In this document: positions 1 to 8,285 of the stretch, piece after piece
Numbering within the stretch: the stretch's first letter is position 1
How the letters are laid out: every line of letters starts with the position of its first letter
Source of the DNA: Methylobacterium hispanicum
GTDB taxonomy: Bacteria > Pseudomonadota > Alphaproteobacteria > Rhizobiales > Beijerinckiaceae
Direction of reading: 5' to 3'
Assembly (NCBI RefSeq): GCF_022179285.1
Contig: NZ_BPQO01000027.1
Location: forward strand, 33,554 to 97,553
DNA: 64,000 bases
The notes under the pieces: model-generated
What the model was told of the DNA's origin: nothing
The model's input: only the letters and a program-made list of their open reading frames with translations
The model's database searches: none
Position numbers and translations under genes: made by a program

Positions 1-330
1 TGCCGCGCCCTGAGCCAGGAGGGCGAGCGCCTGCGCTGCTACGACCGCCTCGCCGCGATCCTCGCGCCGCCCCGCTTCCAGGGCCGTCTGACGATGCAGA
101 CCGAGCCCTTCGCGATCACGGCCCCCACCGTGCTCCGCTACGAGAGCGACGGCCCGATCTTTGTCCTCGCCCTCAAGGATGCGCGGGGCGAAGTCGTCCA
201 GAACCTGCACATCGGCGGCGGCGGCAGCGCGACGCACACCATCGCGGTGCCGGGCACCTACACCCTGCAGGTCAGCGGCTCCGAGTCCTGGCGCATCTGG
301 CTCGACCCCGTCCGCGACCCCACCCCCTGA
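1..330 (+). CDS. C-terminal part of an unidentified protein (5' end outside window)
   Basis: The frame is open from base 1 and ends with TGA at 328-330, giving about 109 residues. The first residues contain a Cys-x-x-Leu...RLRCYDRL pattern, which is common in short alphaproteobacterial envelope proteins. The remainder looks beta-rich, with hydrophobic/polar alternation around an IGGGGSAT turn. No catalytic motif is visible and I assign no function. The protein lies just upstream of the PQQ-dehydrogenase accessory genes, but nothing in it ties it to them. Its true start lies outside the window. Confidence 0.6.
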   Translation, partial: CRALSQEGERLRCYDRLAAILAPPRFQGRLTMQTEPFAITAPTVLRYESDGPIFVLALKDARGEVVQNLHIGGGGSATHTIAVPGTYTLQVSGSESWRIWLDPVRDPTP

Positions 331-361
331 TGCTTACCCAACTCGACCGTTCGAGGTTTCC

Positions 362-793
362 ATGACCAAGGCCCCGACTCAGGCCATGCGCGGGATGGCG
401 CTCGCTCTGGCGCTCGCCCTGTTGCCGGCGCCCGCCGTCGCCCACGGCGACGCCGCGCCCCAACCCATCGACACGAAGGGTCTGCCGGAGCTTGGCGACG
501 ACATCCGCACGGCGAATCCCTACGCGGGCAACGCGCTCGCGATCGAGATCGGCGCCAATGGCTACAACCAGAACTGTGCCCGCTGCCACGGGCTCGACGC
601 CAAGTCCGGCGGCATGGCGCCGGACCTGCGCGAGGTCGAGGCGGGCGAGGCCGGCGACGGCTGGTTCATCACCCGCGTCCTGCACGGCGCCAAGAAAGAC
701 GACCGTTACCGAATGCCCCCCTTCGAGGGGATCCTGAGCCAGGAGGCGATCTGGGCGATTCGGACTTACGTCGAGAGCCAGCCGAAGAGCTGA
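362..793 (+). CDS. pedF: Cytochrome c-550 PedF-like, periplasmic
   Basis: A 143-residue secreted c-type cytochrome. Residues 1-28 form a signal peptide ending near AVAHG. The heme site is CARCH (Cys72, Cys75, His76), and Met118 in RMPPFEG is a good sixth ligand. The text NPYAGN...YNQNCARCHGL and ILSQEAIWAIRTY is the pattern of the PedF family, which takes electrons from PQQ-dependent alcohol dehydrogenases in the periplasm. The ATG at 362 was chosen because the signal peptide starts there; the frame is open further upstream, but that part is not protein-like. Followed 9 nt later by a small exported protein and then by other quinoprotein accessories. Confidence 0.85.
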   Translation: MTKAPTQAMRGMALALALALLPAPAVAHGDAAPQPIDTKGLPELGDDIRTANPYAGNALAIEIGANGYNQNCARCHGLDAKSGGMAPDLREVEAGEAGDGWFITRVLHGAKKDDRYRMPPFEGILSQEAIWAIRTYVESQPKS

Positions 794-802
794 GCGGACC
801 CG

Positions 803-1102
803 ATGCTGCGGGCAGCGCTCGTCCTACTCACGGTTCTCGCTCCGGCGGGCGCGATCCGCGCGGAGGGGATCAAGGAGTACCAGATCCGGCGTCTCCTCAT
901 GCTGAAGACGGAGTGCACCGTCAGCGGTCTGCAGGTCGAGGAGCTGGAGGGTGGTGCGAGCCGCTTTCGCGCCGGCTGCGAGAATGTCAGCCACTATCCG
1001 GACGGCGTCGAGATCCAGTGCCCGAACACGGAGGACGACCGCGAGTGCCGCATCCTGACGGCGAGGCGCGAGTTCCCACACCTGCGCGCTCTGCAACGAT
1101 GA
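803..1102 (+). CDS. Small exported protein in PQQ-dehydrogenase accessory cluster
   Basis: A 99-residue protein with an N-terminal signal peptide (residues 1-20, cleavage near IRAEG). The mature part has four cysteines (one near TECTVSG, one in AGCEN, one in IQCPN, one in RECRI), enough for two disulfides in the periplasm. I recognise no named family. The stop (TGA 1100-1102) overlaps the ATG of the following rhodanese-like gene, so the two were translationally coupled. Context suggests a role with the quinoprotein system; this is inference only. Confidence 0.65.
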   Translation: MLRAALVLLTVLAPAGAIRAEGIKEYQIRRLLMLKTECTVSGLQVEELEGGASRFRAGCENVSHYPDGVEIQCPNTEDDRECRILTARREFPHLRALQR

Positions 1103-1704
1103 TGGCCGCCGCGCTCGTGCTCCTGCTCGCCGCTGCGCAGGTGCCGGCCCGCGCCACGCCGTCCGGTTCGGCGCGGGATGCGCCCGCCATGGCCGCTGCT
1201 ACGACCGCGGACATCGACCCCGCCACGGGTTTGCGCGTCCGGAACTACCGCGCCCCCGTGACCATGCCCGTGAGGGGGGGCACCCGCATCGACCTCGACG
1301 CGGTCGACCGGCTCCGTACGGAGGGCGCTGCGCTGATCGACGTGATGCCCCAGCGCGGCGGCTTCGACCCGGCGGGCGGCGCTTGGCGGATCGTCGACCG
1401 GCACGCGACCATCCCGGGGGCGGTCTGGCTGCCCGAGACCGGCCGCGGCACGATCGAGCCGCGGCTCGCCGCCTACCTCGCGGCCTGGCTCGCCAGGCTG
1501 AGCGGCGGCGACCGGGGCCACCCGCTGATCTTCTTCTGCATGGCCGATTGCTGGATGTCCTAGAACGCGGTGCGGCGGGCGGCCGATCTCGGCTACCGCC
1601 GCGTCTACTGGTTTGCCGAGGGCACGGACGGCTGGAGCGAGGCCGACCGCCCGCTCGTGCCGGCCGAGCCCCCCGCGGTCCCGCCCCTCACCGCCGCGCC
1701 CTGA
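1099..1704 (+). pseudogene. PQQ-associated CXXCW rhodanese-like gene interrupted by an amber codon
   Basis: The product is a signal peptide plus rhodanese-like fold ending in the family hallmark CxxxCW region (FFCMADCWMS), typical of PQQ-dependent catabolism-associated CXXCW proteins. Right after that motif an in-frame TAG (1561-1563) stops translation. The same frame continues for 46 more codons (NAVRRAADLGYRRVYWF...) to TGA 1702-1704, with clear family-like sequence. Family members carry Trp at the stop position, so a single TGG to TAG change explains it. The truncated product (154 residues) keeps the cysteines but loses the last helix and strand. The start ATG overlaps the preceding stop. 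Confidence 0.8.
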
Positions 1705-1713
1705 GGCGAACCC

Positions 1714-2514
1714 ATGCCCGCGCCGAATCCCGCCGCATCGCCCGTCCTCCGCTCGGCAGGCCGGCCTATGCCGAACGCCAGCACCACGCGCGATCCCCTC
1801 GATTCACCGCTCTGGCCGAGCATGGCAGAGCGCTACCTCGGCGGCCTCCCCGCGATCTTCGACGACCGCGTCGCCGTTGCGCTGCCCCCGGTCACCGAGG
1901 ACCAGACACAGGTGCCCTTGACGGTCGATGCACGGGCGATCGGGCCGGTCGAGGAACTGCTCGTCATCGCCGACCTCAACCCGTTCCCGCTCACCCTGCG
2001 ACTCGTTCCCACCGCCGCGCAGGCCTTCGTGGCCTTCCGGATGAAGATCGAGCAGGGCACGCCGATCCGGGCCGCCGCGCGCCGGGACGGGCTCTGGCAT
2101 GTCGGCGGCCGCTACCTCGACGCGGCCGGAGGCGGCTGCTCCGTCCCGCCCGTGGTCGAGAAGAAGGTCGACTGGAGGAATCTCGGCCGCATGCGCGGCC
2201 GGGTCTGGCGCGAGGCGCACGACCTGCGTCTTCGCCTGCGCATGACGCACCCGATGGACAACGGCATGATCGCCAACGTGCCGCTCTTCATCGTGGAGAC
2301 TCTGACGGTCTCGGACGCGTCGGGCCGTCAGCTCGCCAGCCTCACCCTATCGGAGGCCATCGCCGACGACCCGACTCTGACGCTGCTGGTCGCAGGGCCC
2401 GAGACCGAGGCCCTGACCGTCACGGCACGCAACACCGCCGGCAACGACTTCCGCGCCCGGGCCGCGGTTCCACCCGCGGATGCCCAATCGGCCGAGATGC
2501 AGGGGAGGCCGTGA
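1714..2514 (+). CDS. Quinoprotein dehydrogenase-associated SoxYZ-like carrier fusion
   Basis: 266 residues. After a variable N-terminus, residues about 40-145 resemble SoxY, ending in the carrier-like DAAGGGCSVPP segment whose cysteine corresponds to the SoxY swinging-arm Cys. Residues about 160-255 resemble SoxZ (LRLRMTHPMDNGM...). SoxY-SoxZ fusions of this kind occur beside PQQ-dependent dehydrogenases, as here; the carried substrate is unknown. No clear signal peptide is seen from the chosen ATG, although a start at the internal Met (position 19) is possible. The stop overlaps the start of the metallohydrolase (TGATG), so the two are coupled. Confidence 0.8.
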   Translation: MPAPNPAASPVLRSAGRPMPNASTTRDPLDSPLWPSMAERYLGGLPAIFDDRVAVALPPVTEDQTQVPLTVDARAIGPVEELLVIADLNPFPLTLRLVPTAAQAFVAFRMKIEQGTPIRAAARRDGLWHVGGRYLDAAGGGCSVPPVVEKKVDWRNLGRMRGRVWREAHDLRLRLRMTHPMDNGMIANVPLFIVETLTVSDASGRQLASLTLSEAIADDPTLTLLVAGPETEALTVTARNTAGNDFRARAAVPPADAQSAEMQGRP

Positions 2515-3494
2515 TGGCGGCAGGAGAGCGATCCCACGGGCTGACCCGCCGACACGGCCTCGCCCTCGGTCTCTCGGCCGCGGCGGCGGTCTGCCGCCCG
2601 TTCGCCGCCGCGACCGCCCCGCGCCGCTATGTCCTCGACCCGGTCCGGATCGCGGAGGGCGTCTGGACGGTCTACGGCGCCCAGGAGGCGATCACGGCCG
2701 AGAACGGCGGCGCCATCGCCAACGTCACCCTGCTGGACACGCGTGAGGGCTGCGTTCTGATCGATGCGGGCCCGTCGCACCGCTTCGGCACGGCCCTCGA
2801 CGCCCTGGCCCGGGACCTGACGGGCAAACCGGTTGTCCGGGTCTACCTCACCCATCTCCACGCCGACCATAGCCTTGGCGCCACCGCCTTTCCCGACACG
2901 GTGCTCTGGGCCGGCCCCGGCCTGCGGACCGACCTCGCGCGGTTCGGCAACGATCTCGCGAGCGGGATGTACCGCGTTGCCGGGGACTGGATGCGGGGCA
3001 CGGGCGTGCCCAAGCCCGCCATGGAAGCCCGTGAGGGTGCGGAGGATGTCGGGGGGCGGCGCTTCCGGCTGCTGCGCCTCTCCGGCCATACCCGGGAGGA
3101 TCTGTGCCTGTTCGAGGAAGCCTCCGGCCTGCTGTTCCCAGGCGACCTCGTCTTCCTCGACCGCGCCGCGACCACGCCCGATGCCGATCTGCCGCGCTGG
3201 CGCACCGCCCTGCGGACGATCGCTGACATCCCTTGCGGTCTGCTTGTCCCGGGGCACGGCCCCGCGGAGGCCGGCCGCCGCGGCATCGATCAAACGCTCG
3301 CCTGGCTCGATGCTGTCGAGGCCGGAATTGGGGCTGGCTTCGAGCTAGGGCTCGACGTCACCGAGATCATGGCGCGTCCCTTGCCGGACTGGGCAGACGG
3401 GATCGCGGTAGCGCGCTACGAGTATGCCCGCTCCGTCATGCACCTCCTGCCGGAAATCGAGGCGGACCGGCTCCCGAACCTCTCGGCCCTGTAG
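2514..3494 (+). CDS. Quinoprotein relay system zinc metallohydrolase (MBL fold)
   Basis: 326 residues, ATG overlapping the stop of the SoxYZ-like gene. An N-terminal Tat-like stretch (TRRHGLALGLSAAAAV) suggests export. The metallo-beta-lactamase fold is shown by THLHADH (His114, His116, Asp118, His119), a later LSGHTRED histidine, the GDLVF aspartate and PGHGP. Such proteins accompany PQQ-dehydrogenases together with the SoxYZ-like carrier; the exact reaction is not established. Last gene of the accessory run. Confidence 0.8.
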   Translation: MAAGERSHGLTRRHGLALGLSAAAAVCRPFAAATAPRRYVLDPVRIAEGVWTVYGAQEAITAENGGAIANVTLLDTREGCVLIDAGPSHRFGTALDALARDLTGKPVVRVYLTHLHADHSLGATAFPDTVLWAGPGLRTDLARFGNDLASGMYRVAGDWMRGTGVPKPAMEAREGAEDVGGRRFRLLRLSGHTREDLCLFEEASGLLFPGDLVFLDRAATTPDADLPRWRTALRTIADIPCGLLVPGHGPAEAGRRGIDQTLAWLDAVEAGIGAGFELGLDVTEIMARPLPDWADGIAVARYEYARSVMHLLPEIEADRLPNLSAL

Positions 3495-3946
3495 GCGCGC
3501 GGGTGAGCGGTCCAATCCTCGCTTAGTGGCGACGCAGGTCAGCGCTTCCAAGCGCGATCAGCGGCAGCATGAAGATGAACGTCTCCGTCAACTCAAGGGC
3601 GTCGCCTCCGACATCGGGTTCGTATAGCAGCCGGGTTGCCCTCGCGCCGTAAGCGGACGCTTGATTGATTGGAGATGAATATCGGCTTGTGGCGCACAGC
3701 TGAGCAAGCGGCGAGCGAACTCCTAACCCCTTGCGGACATTCAACCCGCTTCCACCGAAGGTCCGGATGGGGTGGGTAGCGGACTCATACCCTTTGCCCT
3801 GAAGCGGACGTTCTACTGGCGACCCAACCCAGACGGATGCGCGCCTATCGAAGCTTCTCGAAGGTCGTCATTCTTGGACTGTTGGGCTTGACCGCTCGCT
3901 CACTCAACCGGAGCAGATTGCCGCCTCGGCTAAGCATGAGGATCGC
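3495..3946. other. Non-coding stretch, mostly unassignable
   Basis: About 450 bases with lower, more even base composition than the neighbouring genes. Short pieces such as AAGCGGACG near 3654 and 3803 recur in form at about 7453 and 7513, suggesting old decayed intergenic material. I find no convincing gene, promoter or terminator. A GAGG just before 3947 serves as ribosome-binding site for the GapR-like gene. Confidence 0.4.
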
Positions 3947-4219
3947 ATGACCGACACGGTGGCCGTGGCTGGCGACCGCATCCGTTCGATCATCGAGCCC
4001 ATCGAGCGGATTGAGGAAGAGATCACGGATCCCATGGAGAATAAGAAAGAAGTCTTCGCCAAAGCCGAGGGTGAGGGCCTCGACGTCAAGGTCCTGAAGG
4101 AGATGCTCAAGATCCGTAAGCAGGATAAAGACAAGTGCGACGAGTACGCGACCCTACTTTACGTTTACATGCGCGCGATGGATGCCCCATCCGCCCCCGA
4201 GATGTCCAAAGCGGCTTAG
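3947..4219 (+). CDS. GapR-like (DUF2312) DNA-associated protein, divergent copy
   Basis: 90 residues. The order DRIRSIIE.IERIEEEI...KEVFAKAEGEGLDVKVLKEMLKIRKQD matches the GapR/DUF2312 family, which binds overtwisted AT-rich DNA in alphaproteobacteria. The conserved lysine/arginine-rich middle (KVLKEMLKIRKQDK) is kept. Odd features are prolines in the first helix (IIEPIERI, ITDPMENKK), which usually forms an uninterrupted coiled coil, and more lysine and isoleucine than the surrounding proteins. Together these suggest a laterally acquired or diverging paralogue rather than the housekeeping copy. An RBS-like GAGGATCGC precedes the ATG. Confidence 0.75.
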   Translation: MTDTVAVAGDRIRSIIEPIERIEEEITDPMENKKEVFAKAEGEGLDVKVLKEMLKIRKQDKDKCDEYATLLYVYMRAMDAPSAPEMSKAA

Positions 4220-4430
4220 CGAACCTCGATCAGGACGTATCCGGGGTCGCTGCCCGGGATTGTGAGTGCAAGATGCTGAGGACGCCGCCAATGTAGACGA
4301 AGCGGCAGATGGGCCATTTGGCTCCGCCCAGATCCGATCACAAGACGAGGGAGCTTTCGCTCTCACCATCGAGAGCTGAGACGCGCCGCGGCTCGCTAGG
4401 GGGTGATGCACCATGAGTGATTGAATGCAA

Positions 4431-4457
4431 GGACATGCCGAGTGTGTCGGCATGTCC
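4431..4457. terminator. Perfect 11-bp hairpin in the 4220-4526 gap
   Basis: GGACATGCCGA, five bases, then TCGGCATGTCC: a perfect 11-bp inverted repeat. It lies between the convergent GapR-like gene and the beta-propeller gene. No T-run follows on either strand, so it may be a Rho-assisted or bidirectional stop, or a protein-binding site. The rest of 4220-4526 shows nothing I can name. Confidence 0.4.
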
Positions 4458-4526
4458 CGAAACGCGAAGTCTCGTCGCGATAGGATCCGGGAAGGCTTCA
4501 GTGAGCCGCAGGAAACCGGTTAGTCC

Positions 4527-5732
4527 TTAGCGAGAGGTGGCTGAACCGGTCGATCCGCTCACCTCCCCCTGAGTGGGCTTGATGGCCCAGAGCTCGGTCG
4601 GCAGGCTGATAGGGGCGCCGGGCTTGTAGTCGGCCGAATCCTGAATGTGGGACGTCGTCACATAGATCGTGCCGTCGGGTCCTTCGCTGAACGTGTCTGG
4701 CCAGCGGAGCCTGTCGTCCTGCACCAACGTCGTCAGCCCGCTGTTCGCCTTGGATAGATCGCGCACCTTCACTGCGTTGTCCTGCGGAGAGGTCACGTAC
4801 ATTCGCCCGTCCTTGCGCGAGATCAGCAGCCCGTCGGCTGGGCCGTTCTCCCCAACCGTGGCGATCTTTCCGCTTAGGGTCCTGTCGCTCAGCATCTCCG
4901 GCACGAAGGACGCTGTTGCCCAACCGGTCAGCGCGTCGGTTGGGAGGCTGTAGAGCGTCTTGCCCTTGATTGCCTGCCAATAGAGCGTCTTGCCATCTGG
5001 CGAGAGCGCGATGCCATCAGCCGAGAATTCGACGCCGCGGCCGTCAGGGCGGCGCAAGGGCTTGCCGTCGTACTGCACGGTCACGCTTTTGTCCGGCATG
5101 GTAGAGGAGTGGCCGGACAGGACGCGCTTGGCCGAGCCGCTATCGAGATCGACGATGATCAGCGCACCTTCGGCACCTGAATCCGTTAGGTAGGCGGTCT
5201 TTCCATCCGGCGAGATCCGCACGTCGTTGATGTAGGAGGCTTGCAGGACGGTGCCGGTGTCGAACGGGATCGTCTTCACGACTTGATTGGTGTTCAGATT
5301 GATCCCGACAAGCTTGGCTCCGTCCTTGACCACATGTGCCATGGCCGGCGCGGCGGCATCGACCACCCAGAGGCGATCCTGGGCGTCGGCGACGACGCTC
5401 TGGACGCAGACGAAGTGGGTTTTGGGATCGATCTCGTCTTTCCTGGCATTGCGCCAGCTGTTCCAGTCGTCGTTCGGATAGGCGATCGGCTTGCCGCCTT
5501 TCAACTCTGCTACCGAGACCGGTGCGTCCTCGCTCCACCGGGGGAAGTTGACGAAGATGCGCCCGTCGCGGCTTACCGTGATGCCCGTGACTTGATGCTC
5601 GAAGCTCGCCACCTGGGTGAGGTTGCCCGCACCGGGAGCCATGTTCTGGGCTGCGGCGGGAAGCGCTAGCGTCGCGGCGCTAGCCATTGAGGCTGTGGCC
5701 AGCCCGATACGGGCGCTCGCTGGAAACTTCAT
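4527..5732 (-). CDS. Major Royal Jelly / yellow-type beta-propeller protein, exported
   Basis: 401 residues with a clear signal peptide (residues 1-29, ending ALPAAAQ). Blade-like repeats follow: GRIFVNFPRW, DRLWVVDAA, INDVRISPDGKTAYLTDSG, GIALSPDGKTLYW, DGTIYVTTS. These and the opening QVTGITVSRDGRIFVNFPRW are characteristic of the bacterial Major Royal Jelly protein/yellow family, related to SMP-30-like propellers. The substrate is unknown and the protein is probably periplasmic. The start was placed at the signal-peptide Met; the frame is open further upstream but that part has no protein character. Stop TAA at 4527-4529. Confidence 0.8.
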   Translation of the reverse strand: MKFPASARIGLATASMASAATLALPAAAQNMAPGAGNLTQVASFEHQVTGITVSRDGRIFVNFPRWSEDAPVSVAELKGGKPIAYPNDDWNSWRNARKDEIDPKTHFVCVQSVVADAQDRLWVVDAAAPAMAHVVKDGAKLVGINLNTNQVVKTIPFDTGTVLQASYINDVRISPDGKTAYLTDSGAEGALIIVDLDSGSAKRVLSGHSSTMPDKSVTVQYDGKPLRRPDGRGVEFSADGIALSPDGKTLYWQAIKGKTLYSLPTDALTGWATASFVPEMLSDRTLSGKIATVGENGPADGLLISRKDGRMYVTSPQDNAVKVRDLSKANSGLTTLVQDDRLRWPDTFSEGPDGTIYVTTSHIQDSADYKPGAPISLPTELWAIKPTQGEVSGSTGSATSR

Positions 5733-5865
5733 GGTTGGCACTCTCAGAGGGATATGCCGGCCAACTCCCCAAGGCCTCGGAGGCTCCCGCGTGGACAAAT
5801 GCTCGGGGCGGGCGAGTCGGACCGGACGAGTAAGATCGACCTTTCGTCGCACGCGACGGCCTCGT

Positions 5866-6052
5866 TCTCTGGAACGATCAGCTCCCCGACGACGCAGGCC
5901 GAGCTCTGGGCGTGGCTCGCGCGTACGGCGTGGTGCTCGCGCTTCTCCACCACCTGCGACTGTTGGGTCATCCCCTGGATGATGCCGTCGATGGACTTCT
6001 GCTCGTCCGGAGCGGGCGTCTCGATGTCGGGGGCGTAGCGAAGGAATGTCAT
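5866..6052 (-). pseudogene. Truncated 5' fragment of a catalase-like gene
   Basis: The first about 62 codons (from ATG 6052) nearly match the start of the full-length gene at 9981-11063: both read RYAPDIETPAPDEQKSIDG and share RASHA.SSAC.VGEL. After VPE the similarity stops abruptly and the frame runs on through unrelated sequence to about 5744. It is a remnant of the minus-strand partner of the divergent catalase-like pair, truncated by deletion near 5866. Upstream spacing to its divergent partner at 6295 is retained. Confidence 0.8.
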
Positions 6053-6239
6053 CGGCGTATCCTCGACGCGTCGTCCGCCTGCGGGGTGATTCTACGAAGG
6101 CTGGGATCAGGACGCGGCGTCCAAAGGCCGCGGATCGCGGCCGCGCCTGGGCAGAGAGAAAGACCGCACCGCCGACAAGCCGCGCCGGCCCCCTACCGTT
6201 CCACACCTTGTTCATGGGCGATTGAATGCCGCACAACCG

Positions 6240-6265
6240 GGAACGTCGCCGGGTAAGCGGGTGTT
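6240..6265 (+). promoter_or_regulatory. EcfG-type general-stress promoter
   Basis: GGAAC (6240-6244), 17 bases, TGTT (6262-6265), 30 nt ahead of the start codon. This fits the alphaproteobacterial EcfG consensus GGAAC-N16/17-CGTT with one change. The duplicate gene at 11324 has the same arrangement, and both are preceded by an identical 18-base block containing GGGCGATTGAATG. Confidence 0.55.
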
Positions 6266-6294
6266 CTGTCCTGGCCGCCAGCGGGAGACAGACC

Positions 6295-7371
6295 TTGCGA
6301 TCACCGGTGCGATACACTCCCGACGTTGAGGCGGTGCTGCCGGACGAAGGGCAGACCATCGAGCAGCTCAACCCAACCTTCGATAAGATCCTGAGCCGGG
6401 TCGCGGAGCATTCGGGCCATGCCGTGCGCTCGGTCCACGCAAAGTCGCATGGCATCCTTGAAGGGGCTCTGACGATCGATGCGGGCCTGCCCCCCGAGCT
6501 GGCCCAAGGCCTGTTCGCCACTCCTGGCCAGCATAAGATCTACATGCGGTTGTCGACCAACGCCGGCGACATCCTTCCCGATGCGGTCTCCCTGCCCCGT
6601 GGCCTCGCACTCAAGGTGCTGGACGTCGAGGGCGAGCGCCTGCCGGATGCGGAGGGGACGACCCAGAACTTCATCATGGTCAACGGCAAAGTGTTCCAGG
6701 CACCGAACGCAGAGAAGTTCCTGGGCAGCCTCAAGCTGCTGGCCGGCACCACGGACCGCGCCGAGGGGCTGAAGGTCGCCGCCTCCACGGTCCTGCGCGG
6801 CGTCAACAAGGCTCTGCATGCGGTGGGCGTCGACAGCCCCACCATCGGCTCGCTGGGCGGCGCGCCCAACGTCAACCCCCTTGGCGAGACGTATAACAGC
6901 CTGACGCCGTTCCGGTACGGTGACTATATCGCCAAGTTCTCGCTGGTCCCGGTCGCCCCCGTCCTGACCGCCCTGTCCGGCGCCGAGATCGAAGCCTCCG
7001 GCCGTCCGAACGCGATCCGCGAGACGGTGCGGTCCGAGATGGCTGGCATCGCCGGCGAGTGGGAGTTCCGGGTGCAGCTCTGCCGCGACCTCGAACGCCA
7101 GCCGGTCGAGGATCCTACGGTGGAATGGAAGGAGGACGAGGCACCGTTCCGGCGGGTCGGCGTCCTCCGTGTCCAGCCGCAGGACAGTTGGGATCCTGCA
7201 CGGGTCCAAGCTGTGGATGAGGAGATGCGGTTCAGCGTGTGGACCGGCCTCGCAGCGCACCGACCTCTCGGCAACATCAACCGCGCCCGCAACGCTCCCT
7301 ACCGGCATTCGGCCGAGTTCCGTGAGCGGTTCAACCGCTGCCCGATCCACGAGCCGGGTACGGTGCGCTGA
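6295..7371 (+). CDS. Catalase-family (y4iL-type) heme protein, copy 1
   Basis: 358 residues from TTG 6295, which has GGGAGA eight bases upstream; the equivalent position in the second copy is GTG. The protein lacks the long catalase C-terminus but keeps catalase-core features: RSVHAKSHG with the putative distal His, LPRGLALKVLDVEGERLP, FIMVNGKVF and FRYGDYIAKF. It belongs to the short, y4iL-like catalase-domain family, likely a peroxide- or organic-hydroperoxide-active heme protein in the cytoplasm. It is almost identical in sequence to the product of 11324-12403. Likely controlled by the general stress sigma factor (promoter at 6240). Confidence 0.75.
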   Translation: MRSPVRYTPDVEAVLPDEGQTIEQLNPTFDKILSRVAEHSGHAVRSVHAKSHGILEGALTIDAGLPPELAQGLFATPGQHKIYMRLSTNAGDILPDAVSLPRGLALKVLDVEGERLPDAEGTTQNFIMVNGKVFQAPNAEKFLGSLKLLAGTTDRAEGLKVAASTVLRGVNKALHAVGVDSPTIGSLGGAPNVNPLGETYNSLTPFRYGDYIAKFSLVPVAPVLTALSGAEIEASGRPNAIRETVRSEMAGIAGEWEFRVQLCRDLERQPVEDPTVEWKEDEAPFRRVGVLRVQPQDSWDPARVQAVDEEMRFSVWTGLAAHRPLGNINRARNAPYRHSAEFRERFNRCPIHEPGTVR

Positions 7372-7620
7372 AGCGACATCCTGAAGTTGCACCTGCTGCA
7401 GATCTCAGATCGGGCGCAACGGTGATGTCTGCTTCATCGCTAAACCGCTCGAAAGCGGACAGGCAGAAATCCACCCATCTCGGTCGCCAGTCTCTATTTC
7501 GTCGATAGCCTAGAAGCGGACCTCCCGAGGGGCTGCAAAGGGTCGAGAGCGGCGGTTCAGCGCCTGACAGCCCAAGGTCGGCTGTTGGCGCACAGCCGGC
7601 AGGGACTGGAGGGCAAATAA

Positions 7621-7797
7621 CGGGACGTTCCAGTCTTGGAGAAGCCCTATCACGCCGAGCCGCTGGAGCATCTGTTGGTCCGCCTGCAGACCGGTGAGAT
7701 GCACCTTCGCGAAGGTGGCTGGGATCTGCCGCCGCCATGCCGGTGCCCGGATGCACCGGCTGACGGCAGGCGATTTCGCGCCGACCAGGGTCGCTGA
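7621..7797 (+). pseudogene. Possible remnant of a response-regulator receiver domain
   Basis: The frame starting directly after a TAA reads RDVPVLEKPYHAEPLEHLLVRL. The VLEKPY segment is the conserved lysine-proline loop near the end of CheY-like receiver domains, as in histidine kinase/response regulator hybrids. Nothing upstream (7372-7620) encodes the aspartate-containing part, and downstream the frame degenerates. The remainder of 7372-7908 holds nothing else recognisable. This is a weak call on one motif. Confidence 0.35.
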
Positions 7798-7908
7798 TCC
7801 GCATCGCGAGGCAGCGGCCGCCGGATCGACGCTTTCGGCCCCTACACACCGAAGAACGACCGAGGCGGGGCCGGTCGGACCCGTCCAGGAGGATGTCCGC
7901 GCCCCGGA

Positions 7909-8118
7909 CTACCGGAGCGTCGGGGACTCGCCCGGCTGCAAGTGGCGGTCGCTTCCGTCGGGACCGCTCGGCGAAACGTGGTCGTTCAATCGGCCGAGAT
8001 GTTCGAAGACGTGCTCGAAGGCGGCGGTGACGGCCTTCTCGAAGCTACCGTCGCCCTTGCCCTGGGCATCCTTCAACGCGCCGAGCAACTGGCGGTGCTT
8101 TTCAGTATCTCTGGACAT
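7909..8118 (-). CDS. Small hypothetical protein
   Basis: 69 residues, hydrophilic: TEKHRQLLGALKDAQGKGDGSFEKAVTAAFEHVFEHL reads as two amphipathic helices, followed by a polar tail. An AAAGGGTAGG stretch precedes the ATG and could serve for ribosome binding. I do not recognise a family. It stands alone between decayed sequence and an SDR gene, so it could also be a chance frame; the helix-like composition is the main argument for it. Confidence 0.45.
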   Translation of the reverse strand: MSRDTEKHRQLLGALKDAQGKGDGSFEKAVTAAFEHVFEHLGRLNDHVSPSGPDGSDRHLQPGESPTLR

Positions 8119-8285
8119 GGCCTACCCTTTCGCCCGGGCATCCCCCGGGGTCGGTGAAAAGCCCCCGCTACCGACGGCGGTTCCCGGGACCGTGGCCGCG
8201 GAGTCGGCGCGCTTACGACGTGGACCTTCGATAGCAACCTCTCGAAGTTCGCACGGCGAAGCGATACCGCCGGCTATCAGGAAGG

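Noticed and set aside
3523..3744. 73-codon minus-strand frame with a short hydrophobic stretch
   Set aside because: No ribosome-binding site, no recognisable domain, and composition of decayed intergenic DNA.
4154..4453. 99-codon minus-strand frame overlapping the GapR-like gene
   Set aside because: Overlaps a recognisable gene and has Cys/Ser/His-rich random composition.
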